Assembly (NCBI GenBank): GCA_964195155.1
Contig: CAXMOP010000021.1
Coordinates: 1-64,000 of the forward strand
Direction: 5' to 3'
DNA: 64,000 nt
Origin: JACZST01 sp964195155
Lineage (GTDB): Bacteria > Actinomycetota > Acidimicrobiia > Spongiisociales > UBA5794
A model generated the notes under the pieces. It had not been told where the DNA came from. It ran no database searches and saw only the letters and a program-made list of their open reading frames with translations. Position 1 is the stretch's first letter; each line of letters begins with the position of its first letter. The translations under genes and the position numbers were made by a program. Of this stretch, positions 23,313-32,249 are shown piece after piece.

Positions 23313-23795
23313 ATGATCCGAAGTGTTGACTCTCGTTCTGTCCGGACGATCCGATGGTTGGCGCTGCCGCTGGCAATCGTCCTCTCGGGTTGCATCGGCT
23401 TTGGCAGGGACGGTGGCGGCGACTTCTCCGATTCCTGCCGGTGCCCGAATCTCGAAGCCGTTGCCCCAACGATTGATTGGGTAGGGACCGCTGTACGGCC
23501 CGAATCAACCCAGTCGAGCGACGGATTGGACCATCCGCATCGCATCGACCTCCACTACCCGGCGGCGAGTTCGTCGGAGTCTGCGCGGCAGGACCTCCAG
23601 GTTGCAATCGACCGGCTGGACGACGCAGGGTTCCTGCGGTTGGACGCCTCGCTGCACGCGTACGCCGGCGAGGATTGGCTATTGAAACTGATGTCGAGCG
23701 ACCTACGCCTGATCGTGTTTGTCGAGATCGCGGACGACCACCTCGCCGAGAGCATCCTCCGCCCGCTCGCTGAGGCCCTGGGGACCGTCCCCTGA
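23313..23795 (+). CDS. Putative lipoprotein
   Basis: 160 residues. Basic N-terminus, hydrophobic segment WLALPLAIVLSG and lipobox LSGC (Cys 32), so it is likely exported and lipidated. The mature part is small and polar with one helix (SARQDLQVAIDRLDDAGF) and strands at the C-terminus (DLRLIVFVEIAD). No recognised domain. The upstream gap to the divergent LLM gene is 78 bases and holds AAGGCTCAA-like short repeats. Confidence 0.6.
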   Translation: MIRSVDSRSVRTIRWLALPLAIVLSGCIGFGRDGGGDFSDSCRCPNLEAVAPTIDWVGTAVRPESTQSSDGLDHPHRIDLHYPAASSSESARQDLQVAIDRLDDAGFLRLDASLHAYAGEDWLLKLMSSDLRLIVFVEIADDHLAESILRPLAEALGTVP

Positions 23796-23925
23796 TCGCG
23801 GAACGCGATAAGCACCGCGCACGGTGGTCGCACGCGCGCTCAGCGCGAATGGCCCTTGTCACCTTCCTCAGACGCGTGTAGAAGTTGCACCAGACATGAC
23901 ACGGGGCTGAACGTCGGGGGAGTCG

Positions 23926-24170
23926 TTGAGGTCGGTTGGGCGAACCGCAACTGGGGGGCTCGCGCTCTTCTTAACGCTGCCCGCCTTTGCTCTTTTGGCG
24001 GCCACGCCGGCCTCAGCTGAGCCCGAGTCTTCGGAACCACCCAACTCCATCGAGTCGTACGCCATTCTTGCCACTGATTCGTTATGGCTCGGTCGTGGTT
24101 CGTCGGTCGAGTCGGGCCATGTTGGTGTCAACCAAGCCGGGAAGCAGTGGAGAGTAAGACGACGCTCCGG
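23926..24170 (+). pseudogene. N-terminal fragment of a secreted protein in a stretch of gene debris
   Basis: From TTG 23926 a clear signal peptide (GGLALFLTLPAFALLAATPASA) is followed by ESYAILATDSLWLGRGSSVESGHVGVN, which resembles the start of secreted repeat proteins with a LATDS-x-x-LG opening. After about residue 80 the frame turns into Arg/Ser/Pro-rich non-protein-like sequence. The gene is therefore truncated or frameshifted. Confidence 0.45.
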
Positions 24171-24280
24171 CCGGAGCCATCCACAAATGACGAATGGTGC
24201 GTCGGACAACGACCGGCGCCACGTCGAGCCGAACGATCCCGATATGTTCGCCGATACCTACAACATCCAACCCACCTTCG

Positions 24281-24409
24281 TATCCACGCGAGCACGAACC
24301 GCTCGGCCACCAACTCCTCGACGACGGCGGAGCGATCGTCACCGAGTACCCGGCAGGGTCGCCGCCCGATGGATGGCGCTTTCCCCCGCGAATGCGCCTC
24401 GCCGCATGA
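24281..24409 (+). pseudogene. DprA-like fragment
   Basis: The frame encodes YPREHEPLGHQLLDDGG, AIVTEYPAGSPPDGWRFPPR and MRLAA before TGA 24407-24409. This matches the DprA/Smf core just after the nucleotide fold (YPRxH, SEYPPGTPP, FPARNRIIA). The N-terminal two thirds and the rest of the C-terminus are missing. Together with the fragment before it, this marks 23796-24551 as decayed sequence. Confidence 0.5.
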
Positions 24410-24551
24410 CAAGGAACGTCCGTCAGTCGTCCGCCACGATGACTCTTCGGATGCCTCCTGGCGCTCCCAATAGCCGGGCGTCACGTTTGGCGCCGTGCCC
24501 AGAGCTCACCGATCTCCCCCTGCGTGGTTGAGGCGAGGAGTGCGTCGCGTC

Positions 24552-25226
24552 TTAGCCGAGGGTCGTCAGGCCCTTGATGACAAACACCACGCCAAAGAAG
24601 CCAAACACCCCAATCGCGGTGGCCCTGAGGTGCATCCTGATCCATCCGAACGCGGCGTCGAGTATGCCGCTTACCCGCTCCCTCGCCAGGGCGTACGCCC
24701 CGATGATCAGGAAGTAGGCGGCCTGGACCAGGAGCGTGAAGACCAGGTAATTGGCCAAACTTCCGAGCGGTGGGAGCTGAGCAGCAAATATCACGGCGAC
24801 GACGGTGAGAACGAACACCCACTGCTTCGGGCTCGCAAGCAACCATCCAAAACCGACCTGGTATGCGCCTTTCGGATCGAGGTTCTCGAGGCGCTCGAGC
24901 AGCGACCGGAGCGTTCCCCCGGCACCCGGCGCAGTCGCGATCTTGAAGGCGCCAGCGAGCAGAATCACCCCACCGAGAAGAAACAGCACACCGATCAGGA
25001 CCGCAAGGTCGGCCGAGCGATCTTCCGCGGCACGCCCAACGATGCTCATGGCTGCGCCAAGGGCAGCCCCTTGAAGAAGCATCGACGAGACCATTCCGCC
25101 AACGAACCCGAGCGCGGTCGTCGCGCCTCGTGGCGTGTGTAGCAGCAAGATCACGGCGAGGGTGCGAGCAGGGGAGATCATCATCGCCAGCAGGAGCGGC
25201 ACGAGATCGATCCACATGTCCGTCAT
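24552..25226 (-). CDS. GAP/LysE-like membrane protein
   Basis: 224 residues with six hydrophobic helices and no signal peptide. The first helix begins LVPLLLAMMISPARTLAVILLL, the pattern of the GAP (Sap) branch related to LysE exporters. A conserved WLLASPKQWVF segment lies in the middle. In mycobacteria, GAP/Sap proteins take part in moving cell-envelope lipids; bacterial relatives may export small molecules. The gene precedes the sulfatase on the same strand with a ~55-base gap. Confidence 0.7.
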   Translation of the reverse strand: MTDMWIDLVPLLLAMMISPARTLAVILLLHTPRGATTALGFVGGMVSSMLLQGAALGAAMSIVGRAAEDRSADLAVLIGVLFLLGGVILLAGAFKIATAPGAGGTLRSLLERLENLDPKGAYQVGFGWLLASPKQWVFVLTVVAVIFAAQLPPLGSLANYLVFTLLVQAAYFLIIGAYALARERVSGILDAAFGWIRMHLRATAIGVFGFFGVVFVIKGLTTLG

Positions 25227-25281
25227 TGGTGACGCCTCTCTACCGAGCGGCGATCAGCGCTTCTCGGGGAGCCCGCGCCGA

Positions 25282-26949
25282 CTAGTCGACGCCGTCGGTC
25301 CGCAGCGATGCCCGGAACTGGTCAGGCATGGTGAAGCCGATGAACTCGAGCGGGTCGAACGGGAGCTCCTTGCGGAGCTGCTCGAGGGTGTCACCGATTG
25401 CGAGCGTTTCCGGTCGGGCGTTCTCGATCCCGGTGAAGGGAACGCCCCGCCCCTTCTCGCGGTCGGGATACCGCTCCTTCCACAGCAGGTGGCGGGCCAG
25501 CAGTCGATCGAACTGGCCGCTCGACCAGATCAAGGGGACGAGCTGTGCCATGGATTCGCGGGGATCGGTGATCAGGTCGAAGAACACCGGAGAGGTTCCC
25601 GTATCTTCACCTTCGGTGATCCAATGGCGCTTGTAGCGACCCTTCACCGTGGCGCCCAGCTGATCGCCGGAGTAGATGAACACGTAGTCCCGTCGGCTGT
25701 ACCCATCGCCGTTGAGGAGCATCGACGTCTGGTCGACGCCATCGATGACTCGGTCGGTCGGGATGTGACCGGTTGCCCCACCGATCCGGGCGAACGTGGT
25801 GAACAGATCCACTTCGTGGACGATGTCGTTGACGAACTGGCCGGGAGCGATCGTGCCCGGCCACCAGGCGAACCCCGGCACCCGGACGCCGCCCTCGAGG
25901 AAGTCGCCTTTGCCTCCCCGAAAGATCGTGTCGATCATGCCGAGCAGGCTCGGCGGGTTGTGGATCATCGGCCCGTTGTCGGCCATGCACACCAGCAACG
26001 TGTTCTCGGCGATCCCGAGCTCGTTGAGCTTGTCCATCAGCTCGCCGATGAAGCCGTCGAGCCGCTTGAGCGCCTCGGCGAGTCCGCCGGCGTTCAGCGT
26101 CGACTTGGGCTCCTGGCTTGGAACGAAGCCCAAGGCGTTCGGCCAGTACGAGATGAAGAACGGCTTGTCGTCTGCGGCGTTCTGGTCGACGAACGCCATC
26201 AGCCGTTGCTCCGACTCTAGGTCGACCTTCATGTAGGTTTCGACGTCGGGTGCGCCCCACTCCCGGCTAAATTCGTCCTTCTTGCCGTCGATGACCATGA
26301 CCATGCCGTCGGGCCGCAACCCGTGCTCGTCGATCTCGTGCACGTTGTCCTTGCGCATATGTGCAGAGCCCGGGGCGATGTTGGCGACGTCGCCCATCGG
26401 GTTCCAGATGCTGCTCACCTGGTTGTACGGGAGGAAGAACGCATCATCGAACCCGTGAAAATGCGGCCAACTCTCCTCGATGTCGCCGAGATGCCACTTG
26501 GAGTAGAACGCGGTGGCGTAGCCTTCCTCGGAAAGCACTTCAGCGGTCGTCACCTCGTCGCCGCGTAGCCCGCCGAAGCCGAGGGGCCAGTCGACAACAC
26601 CCATGCCGGTGCGAACCGGGTGCCGGCCGGTGATCACCGCAGCACGGCTCGGCGTGCAGGCGTTCTCCGAGTAGAGGCGGGTGAACATGATGCCCTCGTC
26701 GCGCATCCGATCCAGGTTGGGTGTGTCGAAACCTCTGATCGCAGCCAGGGCAGGGATGCCGATGTCGCCGAACGCGGTGTCGTCCCACATGATGTGGATG
26801 ATGTTCGGCGGCCCGCCGTGCTTGTCCCTCAGCGCTTCCAGACGAGCATCAACGTCCTGATCTTCGGCTGTCCATCGCTCGCGGTTCTGCACCTCCAGGA
26901 TGTAATGCTCGGCGTCATGCATGACCGGATTGGCGTTTGTGTCGGCCAC
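25282..26949 (-). CDS. Arylsulfatase-type sulfatase
   Basis: 555 residues from GTG 26949, which has SD GAGGGAG 5 bases upstream (a TTG at 26979 is the longer option). Sulfatases hydrolyse sulfate esters using a formylglycine. The site here is ENACTPSRAAVITGRHP, the canonical C-x-P-S-R, so maturation by a formylglycine-generating enzyme is expected. Metal ligands are visible in NIIHIMWDDTAFGD, LLVCMADNGPMI and KGDFLEGGVRVPG. No signal peptide, so the enzyme appears cytoplasmic or exported another way. Length and order match arylsulfatase A-like proteins; substrate unknown. Confidence 0.9.
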   Translation of the reverse strand: MADTNANPVMHDAEHYILEVQNRERWTAEDQDVDARLEALRDKHGGPPNIIHIMWDDTAFGDIGIPALAAIRGFDTPNLDRMRDEGIMFTRLYSENACTPSRAAVITGRHPVRTGMGVVDWPLGFGGLRGDEVTTAEVLSEEGYATAFYSKWHLGDIEESWPHFHGFDDAFFLPYNQVSSIWNPMGDVANIAPGSAHMRKDNVHEIDEHGLRPDGMVMVIDGKKDEFSREWGAPDVETYMKVDLESEQRLMAFVDQNAADDKPFFISYWPNALGFVPSQEPKSTLNAGGLAEALKRLDGFIGELMDKLNELGIAENTLLVCMADNGPMIHNPPSLLGMIDTIFRGGKGDFLEGGVRVPGFAWWPGTIAPGQFVNDIVHEVDLFTTFARIGGATGHIPTDRVIDGVDQTSMLLNGDGYSRRDYVFIYSGDQLGATVKGRYKRHWITEGEDTGTSPVFFDLITDPRESMAQLVPLIWSSGQFDRLLARHLLWKERYPDREKGRGVPFTGIENARPETLAIGDTLEQLRKELPFDPLEFIGFTMPDQFRASLRTDGVD

Positions 26950-27050
26950 GGCGGCTCCCTCGTTTTGCGGCAGCGGCAAACACTAGTGGAAGCCGAACAC
27001 CCGTCTGGTCGGCGAGGCCCGGCTAGCATTGGTTCGGGGAATGGTGAAAG

Positions 27051-27332
27051 TTGACGGCAGTAAATCGCGAACAACAGCGGTGTCCGGGATGCGGCATCGG
27101 TATCGGCTTCGACACCGAGGTGTGCTCTCACTGCGGTCACGGCGCTTTCTTCGATCCACCGCGGCTCCACGAGGGGCGTGAGGTGAGCGTCGTCGAGCGG
27201 GTGATGCTCACGATGCTGTACAGCGAGGACCGCGAGCCGAGGTGGTGGCAGCGGCCCGGACGGATCATCTTCCTCGTGTCAACAGCCGCGATCGGCTACC
27301 TGATCTGGCTATCGATGGCGCCCTCGCCCTGA
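27051..27332 (+). CDS. Zinc-ribbon / membrane-anchored small protein
   Basis: 93 residues from TTG 27051. CPGCGIGIG ... CSHCGHG forms a two-CxxC zinc ribbon at residues 11-35, and a membrane helix follows near the C-terminus (RIIFLVSTAAIGYLIWLSMAP). The ribbon would face the cytoplasm. Divergent to the sulfatase. No assigned function; similar small proteins are frequent in actinobacteria. Confidence 0.6.
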   Translation: MTAVNREQQRCPGCGIGIGFDTEVCSHCGHGAFFDPPRLHEGREVSVVERVMLTMLYSEDREPRWWQRPGRIIFLVSTAAIGYLIWLSMAPSP

Positions 27333-27433
27333 ACTCCGGGCCCCCGGCCCATTACCGGCACATCGGTGCTGGCAGCACGCGTCGCGGTGGGCGATCAGCT
27401 CCTCACCCAATGAACCAACCAGCCGGCCGTTGG

Positions 27434-27577
27434 TTATCGCCACCGGCCACTGGTCATCATCTGCACGTGTCCGCACCTGACGCATTGGCGATACGGGGTC
27501 TCCCGGTCCTCAAATAGCCGCCACGAGTGCAGGAATGGGAACCACGTGTGTAGTCGCAAGGGCCAGCCATCATTCAT
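27434..27577 (-). CDS. Small Cys-containing protein (47 residues)
   Basis: ATG 27577 is preceded by AGGAG at good spacing. The product, MNDGWPLRLHTWFPFLHSW then RLFEDRETPYRQCVRCGHVQ, is Trp/His/Arg-rich with one CxxC pair, as in half zinc ribbons that dimerise or bind metal. A longer frame exists upstream without protein-like sequence. The ribosome site and the patterned sequence support a real small gene; function unknown. Confidence 0.45.
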   Translation of the reverse strand: MNDGWPLRLHTWFPFLHSWRLFEDRETPYRQCVRCGHVQMMTSGRWR

Positions 27578-27900
27578 CGAACAACGCTCCTGCTGAGGAT
27601 TCAAACAGGGTGTAGGGGCAGACGGTGGAAATCGGGCTTGGCGGAAGCGAGCCGATCGCCGACAGATCCTCACATCTGCGCTGGTTAGCGAGCATGGGGC
27701 GTTCGGTCTGCGAGAGTGATCACATGAGCAGTGCCACGACCACCGACGAAGTTGCCGCTGAGGTCCGGCATCACGTGGACCGACGGGTGCGGATGCGCGC
27801 GACCGTGTGCTCCCAAACTCCCCAGCCGGAATTGGACAATCATCGATCGGGCGTCTCGGCGTGCGTTACCCCGGGAGGGGGGACCGCTCCCCGGTTGTGG
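27578..27900. other. Intergenic stretch without a confident gene
   Basis: A plus-strand frame from ATG 27724 (MSSATTTDEVAAEVRHHVDRR) starts in a protein-like way but degenerates after ~30 residues and overlaps the 3' end of the cyclase gene, so I do not call it. No hairpin or repeat family is evident. Confidence 0.4.
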
Positions 27901-28728
27901 TCAACTTGGCGTGATCACCGCGACTTCGAGGGGCGCTGTCTTGCCTTTCAGGTCCAGCTCCCGATGTTCCAGACCATCAGTGTTTAGTCCGATGATCCGG
28001 GTGAGCTGCAGGCTTGCCAGTATCTCGCCCACTCCGGCGGAATCGGCAAGTCGCGCTCCGACGTTGATGTCGTCGCCGAGAGCGGTCATTTCCCTGGACC
28101 CGCCCGGCTCACCCAACATGCCGACGTAAGCGTTGCCGGCGTGTACTCCCACACCGAGTGGAATCCACGGCCCATCGGGGTCGCCATGCCCGGTAGCCGC
28201 CAGGAGCTCCACCGCGCTGTCCACAGCAGCCTGGGCGTAGTTGGGTCCGGCCAGACCAGGGACGAAGTATCCGATCGCTTCATCACCGGCCAACCGACCG
28301 AGCAGCGCACCGCCTTGGATGAACACTTTCGAAGAGGTCTGAAAGAACCGATCGATCAATTCGCTGAAGGCACGGTCACCAAGGCGTTCAGCAGTTGGCG
28401 TAGATCCTCTCATATCGGCGAACACGGTCGCGATATCGACGTGGGTACCTCCGGGGTGATCGTGACCCCGTTTGATACATGCATTGCAGACACGCGGATC
28501 CTCCCGTGATTGACCCCTCCCCAGCATCGACATCACCCGGCCCCCTGCACCCTCGAAGGGGCCGTGGCACCACATGCAGCGGGGGTCGGACGGGATCATG
28601 GCAAACAATGCTCTTCCCCTGTCGAGCAGCGCGTTCCCCTCAGAGAACATCTCGTGCCAGATTTCCTCGCTCTCAGCCACTGTCACATCCCAGGTAATGG
28701 TCGATTGCACAGCAACGCAATTGCACAA
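27901..28728 (-). CDS. Class III adenylate/guanylate cyclase with N-terminal Cys-rich domain
   Basis: 275 residues. The cyclase domain spans ~95-270: ATVFADMRGSTPTAERLG holds the first metal Asp, LLGRLAGDEAIGYF the second, and ALGDDINVGARLAD is the substrate region (class III). It makes cAMP or cGMP from the triphosphate; the specificity is unclear. Upstream, DPRCMWCHGPFEGAGG ... RVCNACIKRGHDHPGG has four Cys and a His arranged as a zinc or redox module, a known architecture of actinobacterial cyclases. The start may be further in, near MFSEGNALLDRG. A cNMP-binding protein is encoded at 41885. Confidence 0.82.
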   Translation of the reverse strand: MCNCVAVQSTITWDVTVAESEEIWHEMFSEGNALLDRGRALFAMIPSDPRCMWCHGPFEGAGGRVMSMLGRGQSREDPRVCNACIKRGHDHPGGTHVDIATVFADMRGSTPTAERLGDRAFSELIDRFFQTSSKVFIQGGALLGRLAGDEAIGYFVPGLAGPNYAQAAVDSAVELLAATGHGDPDGPWIPLGVGVHAGNAYVGMLGEPGGSREMTALGDDINVGARLADSAGVGEILASLQLTRIIGLNTDGLEHRELDLKGKTAPLEVAVITPS

Positions 28729-28965
28729 CGCAGTGGGGCTATGTGCTCTTCCCGAACCGAACCTGCCCGACCCATATCTGCACTGATGCGTTGGCGACCG
28801 GGAAGCTGTGCGGCTCTATTCTGCCATCATCGGGACCGCGCCATGAGCTGAGCATCCGGCTGGCTGATTGGCGGAGCGCCTCTCGGCGAACCGTCGCCGA
28901 TCATCCAGTATGCGCAGTAACGCCCGCTTCACCGAGTGCGCGAGAGCGGCACCTCGGAGCGCTGT

Positions 28966-29970
28966 CTAGCTATGGATCTCCACCACGTCTCCGTCCTCGA
29001 CCACATGGTCCTTTCCGACCTGTTGGCCGTCGTAGGCGTCCGAGCCCCAGATTCTGGCGTGTTGAAACGACGAGGCGAGGTCGCGATGGACGAGCTGGGC
29101 AACCTCCCCGACCGTTGCGCCGTGTCGCACCGTGTACGGGCGGCCCATGTCCGGATCCTTTCCCGGCACCTTCGTGTAAACCCGCACGATCTCGAGGTTC
29201 CGAAACAGCCAGGGCCCGATCTCGTCAAAGCCGCCCGGCGTGACCGAAGAGACGGCCAGCGTGGGGAGCTGCATGTCGGCAAGCTCCATGCATGCCGCAA
29301 GCTCTCCATCCACGTCGGCGATGAGGTCGCTCTTGTTGGCGACGAGCACCGTGGACAATTGCAGGCCAAACGGGTCGTCGTCTTCGTCTACCCGAGAGCC
29401 CCACTGTGGGCTAAGGGTGACCTGTCGCTCCTCGAGAATCTCGACCATGGTGACGAGTGCCTCGACACAGCCCGGCTGGGTGAGGTCAATGACGAGCAGT
29501 GCACCGTCGGCCGACTGCAGCGTGTTGCCGATCCACGGGATCGGATGTTCGGGAGAGATCGGCGGCAGGTCGACGACCTGGACGTGGGCGTCGTCGATCG
29601 TGAGCATGCCAGGCTCCGGGTACTGCGTAGTGAACGGGTAGTCCCCGACGTGGGTGTGGGCTCCGGTAAGGGATGCGTGCAGCGTCGATTTGCCGGAGTT
29701 GGGAGGACCGATGATCGCCACCTGGGCGGCGCCCTCGGGATGGATGAAGGTGGCCGGGCCGGTTTTCGCTCCACCCTTCGACGGGCCGGCGAGCTCGGCC
29801 TTGAGCTCCTTGATCCTGGTCTTGATTTCGGCCCGCAGATGCTCGGTTCCCTTGTGCTTTGGGATGGCGCGGTTCATGTCGCCGAGCAACTCGAGACGGT
29901 CCTGGGGATCCCTCGCTCGCTTGTAGGCAGCCTCGGCCTTCTTGTACTCCGGGGTGAGGTTGGCCGGCAT
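28966..29970 (-). CDS. TGS-domain GTPase (DRG/Obg-related)
   Basis: 334 residues. N-terminal helical region (1-75, DPQDRLELLGDMNRAIPKHKG), then a GTPase domain of the DRG/Obg type with G1 GPPNSGKST, G3 VVDLPPIS and G4 NKSD. A C-terminal TGS domain follows (IVRVYTKVPGKDPDMGRPYTVRHGATVGEVAQLVHRDL ... VEDGDVVEIHS). DRG-like proteins act on ribosomes or RNA. Bacterial DRG homologues with this layout are scattered, mostly in actinobacteria and chloroflexi. Monocistronic; the next minus gene is over 200 bases away. Confidence 0.88.
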   Translation of the reverse strand: MPANLTPEYKKAEAAYKRARDPQDRLELLGDMNRAIPKHKGTEHLRAEIKTRIKELKAELAGPSKGGAKTGPATFIHPEGAAQVAIIGPPNSGKSTLHASLTGAHTHVGDYPFTTQYPEPGMLTIDDAHVQVVDLPPISPEHPIPWIGNTLQSADGALLVIDLTQPGCVEALVTMVEILEERQVTLSPQWGSRVDEDDDPFGLQLSTVLVANKSDLIADVDGELAACMELADMQLPTLAVSSVTPGGFDEIGPWLFRNLEIVRVYTKVPGKDPDMGRPYTVRHGATVGEVAQLVHRDLASSFQHARIWGSDAYDGQQVGKDHVVEDGDVVEIHS

Positions 29971-30093
29971 CTGGCCATGTTACGAAACGGCGGCAGGCCG
30001 AGACCGTTCCGGTGGTCGAGGATGGCCGTTCGGTCGACCCTCCGATGCAGGCGGGTTGCGGTGCTGCCTATCGTGAAGGTCAGGAGGTGTGCA

Positions 30094-30528
30094 ATGACAG
30101 ACTGGTCTGCTCCGGTGCCAGAGACCCATCGCAATTGGGTGACCTGGGTTCTCTTCTTCTTGGCGATTTTCGCGGCGATTGCGGCGTTCCTCGATGCGGC
30201 GCGCTACATGGGTTGGATTTCCGTGGCGAGCGTTGGCGAGCTCGAGTTCTTCCTCGAAGACGTCAACTGGCTCGGCGCGCTCTTCTCCGGGCTCATCGGC
30301 CTGATCTGGATCGCCGTCGCCGGATGGATCTGGAGCCAGGACACGCGGGGCTGGATGTTCGTGGTGATTCTGGCGTCGCTGAACCTGTTCTTCATTCTCC
30401 TGTCCCTGATCGGCACGGCCACGCTGGAGAACATCTGGCCGGCGTTGGTGATCAACGGCGGGGTGCTGATCCTGGCGTTCCTGCCGACCACGAAGCAAGC
30501 GTTCGGCGCCGACACCGAGGCGTACTAG
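30094..30528 (+). CDS. Four-helix membrane protein
   Basis: 144 residues from ATG 30094 with SD AGGAGGTG. Helices at ~14-35, 52-72, 78-100 and 106-125 (WVLFFLAIFAAIAAFLDAARY; LGALFSGLIGLIWIAVAGWIW; FVVILASLNLFFILLSLIGT). No charged catalytic residues in the membrane. The family resembles small DUF-type actinobacterial membrane proteins; function unknown. The frame is also open far upstream, antisense to the GTPase, which I disregard. Confidence 0.65.
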   Translation: MTDWSAPVPETHRNWVTWVLFFLAIFAAIAAFLDAARYMGWISVASVGELEFFLEDVNWLGALFSGLIGLIWIAVAGWIWSQDTRGWMFVVILASLNLFFILLSLIGTATLENIWPALVINGGVLILAFLPTTKQAFGADTEAY

Positions 30529-30562
30529 CGGCATGCTTTGTGGCCGCCTTGGACGATGACAC

Positions 30563-31054
30563 CTAGCGGGAGATGACCGGCACCTCGATGACCGCTTGCG
30601 CGGCCTCATAGACCGCCCACGCAGCCGCAAACACGGGTTCCGATCGGTCGAGCTTGACGTCGACCGAAGAGAAGGTCGGGGTTACGACGGGCAACGGGTA
30701 GATAGGGAAGCTCATCGTGGTGTCGATGCCGTCGAAACACCCCCGGCACTCGCCGGGCGGAAGCGATGCGAGGAGCTCGTCCTGGTCGGTCGCCGCCAGC
30801 TCGCGGTCAAGCGCAATCACGAGCTCGCGGTCGATCACCGCGGTATCGACGAGCTCGGATCCGGTCGCGGTGATGCGGAATGCCGTGACCTCTCCGTCGC
30901 CATGGACGACGATGCTGACACAGTTCGGGCCGAGCTGGGCGCAGCCGCCGCTTGACTCGGCAATGAGCACCGTGGCGTCGGCAACAGGCTCCGAATAGGC
31001 GGATGCACAGCCGGCGAGCATCACCGCAATGGCCGCGAGCAGTATCGATTGCAT
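30563..31054 (-). CDS. Putative lipoprotein
   Basis: 163 residues from ATG 31054 (MQSILLAAIAVMLAGC). The signal and the lipobox LAGC (Cys 16) are clear, so the protein is exported and lipid anchored. The mature part has two Cys pairs (GGCAQLGPNC and GECRGC), possibly disulfides, and a beta-rich sequence. No family recognised. It follows the F420-type oxidoreductase gene with 13 bases between and is probably co-transcribed. Confidence 0.65.
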   Translation of the reverse strand: MQSILLAAIAVMLAGCASAYSEPVADATVLIAESSGGCAQLGPNCVSIVVHGDGEVTAFRITATGSELVDTAVIDRELVIALDRELAATDQDELLASLPPGECRGCFDGIDTTMSFPIYPLPVVTPTFSSVDVKLDRSEPVFAAAWAVYEAAQAVIEVPVISR

Positions 31055-31067
31055 ATCGGTTCGGACG

Positions 31068-31505
31068 TTACGGCGCCGTTGGCGGGTTCCGCGGTTCCAG
31101 AAACACGATCGGGATCTCCCGGTCGGTCCTGGACTGGTAGACGGCGTAGTCCTGATAGGCCTCGACGACCCGTGGCCACCATTCCGCTCGTTCCTCCGCG
31201 TCAGCGGTCCGCGCCGCAACCGGTATTCGATTCTGTAGTACCTGGAGGGTGGCCTCGGGCTCGGTGACCAGGTTTCGGTACCACTCCGGATGATGGACTC
31301 GCCCGCCGTACGAGGCGATCACCACGGTCCGGTCGCCGTCTTCGAGATACAGCAGCGGAACGGTGTGAGGTCTTCCGGTTCGCCGACCGGTGGTGGTGAG
31401 GAGGCACATGTCGTTGGCTACGAGGCGGCGCCCGATCAGCCCACCGGTCGCCCGGTATGCCGCGGCATGAAGGCGGGACAGGATCTTGACGGTGCCGTCT
31501 CTCAT
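31068..31505 (-). CDS. Deazaflavin-dependent (F420) nitroreductase-family protein
   Basis: 145 residues, a split-barrel of the Ddn type: LLTTTGRRTGRPHTVPLLYLEDGDRTVVIASYGGRVHHPEWYRNLVTEPEATLQV is the diagnostic core. Such proteins bind coenzyme F420 and reduce nitro compounds, quinones or other substrates. Start at ATG 31505. It probably shares a transcript with the lipoprotein gene downstream and the small membrane protein just upstream. Substrate unknown. Confidence 0.88.
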   Translation of the reverse strand: MRDGTVKILSRLHAAAYRATGGLIGRRLVANDMCLLTTTGRRTGRPHTVPLLYLEDGDRTVVIASYGGRVHHPEWYRNLVTEPEATLQVLQNRIPVAARTADAEERAEWWPRVVEAYQDYAVYQSRTDREIPIVFLEPRNPPTAP

Positions 31506-31516
31506 GGGCGGGTCAG

Positions 31517-31702
31517 CTAACTAACTGCGTTGCCGATCGAAAGCAAGACGAGCGCGAGCACCCCGATGATGACCGAAACCGCGAGCCAAAGGCCGATGCT
31601 CAGCACGATGATCCGCCACCACACGCCGAGCGCAACCCTCCAACGCTCGGAGTCCTCGAAGTCCGACCATCTCAGCCCCCGGATTCCATCGGGTGCGGTC
31701 AT
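31517..31702 (-). CDS. Small single-helix membrane protein
   Basis: 61 residues from ATG 31702: a polar N-terminus (TAPDGIRGLRWSDFEDSERW), then one long hydrophobic helix (IIVLSIGLWLAVSVIIGVLALVLL). It lies 11 bases before the Ddn-like gene on the same strand. No family recognised. Confidence 0.5.
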   Translation of the reverse strand: MTAPDGIRGLRWSDFEDSERWRVALGVWWRIIVLSIGLWLAVSVIIGVLALVLLSIGNAVS

Positions 31703-31822
31703 GGCTGATCCCTCCTCGGTTGGTGGCGAGTGACCTTATCGAAGTTGGCGCGACGCCACGATGAGTCACCATCCCGAAGGTTCTCGAGATTAATGTCACG
31801 GCAACGTCCGAAGGGAGTCGCA

Positions 31823-32188
31823 GTGGACAACATCGATTGGAATAGTCTTTTGTTTCAGTTCGACGGCAGGATCAACCGGGGCAAGTTCTGGCTCGGCACG
31901 GTGATCATCTGGGTGGCTTATATCGTGATCGTGGGCATCGCAGCGGCGGCCGAAGCGGTCCTGGTCTACGTGCTGGCTCTCCTGTTGATATGGCCCGGGC
32001 TTGCGGTGTCGATCAAGCGCTGGCACGACCGCGACAAGTCGGGCTGGTGGGTTTTGATCGGTCTGATCCCACTGATTGGCCCAATCTGGGCGTTCATCGA
32101 GACCGGTTTCCTCGAGGGGACCAGCGGTCCCAACGAGTACGGGCCCGACCCGCTTGGTGGTGGCGTCGCCGACGACATGGCGATGTAG
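31823..32188 (+). CDS. DUF805 membrane protein, copy 1
   Basis: 121 residues from GTG 31823, with SD AAGGGAG. Typical DUF805: LLFQFDGRINRGKFWLGTVII, then IKRWHDRDKSGWWVLIGLIPLIGPIW, and an EGTSGPNEYGPDPLG tail. Three to four membrane helices. It is a tandem duplicate of the next gene, with near-identical ends and a divergent middle (AAAAEAVLVYVLALLL here). Function of the family is unknown. Confidence 0.88.
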   Translation: MDNIDWNSLLFQFDGRINRGKFWLGTVIIWVAYIVIVGIAAAAEAVLVYVLALLLIWPGLAVSIKRWHDRDKSGWWVLIGLIPLIGPIWAFIETGFLEGTSGPNEYGPDPLGGGVADDMAM

Positions 32189-32249
32189 AACCACGGTCCG
32201 GACGGCCCATCGGGTACGATCGCTCCGCATTTGAGCGAGGGGAGTCGTC

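Noticed and set aside
27625..27987. 120-codon plus-strand frame
   Set aside because: Only the first residues look protein-like, it overlaps the cyclase 3' end, and no family is visible.
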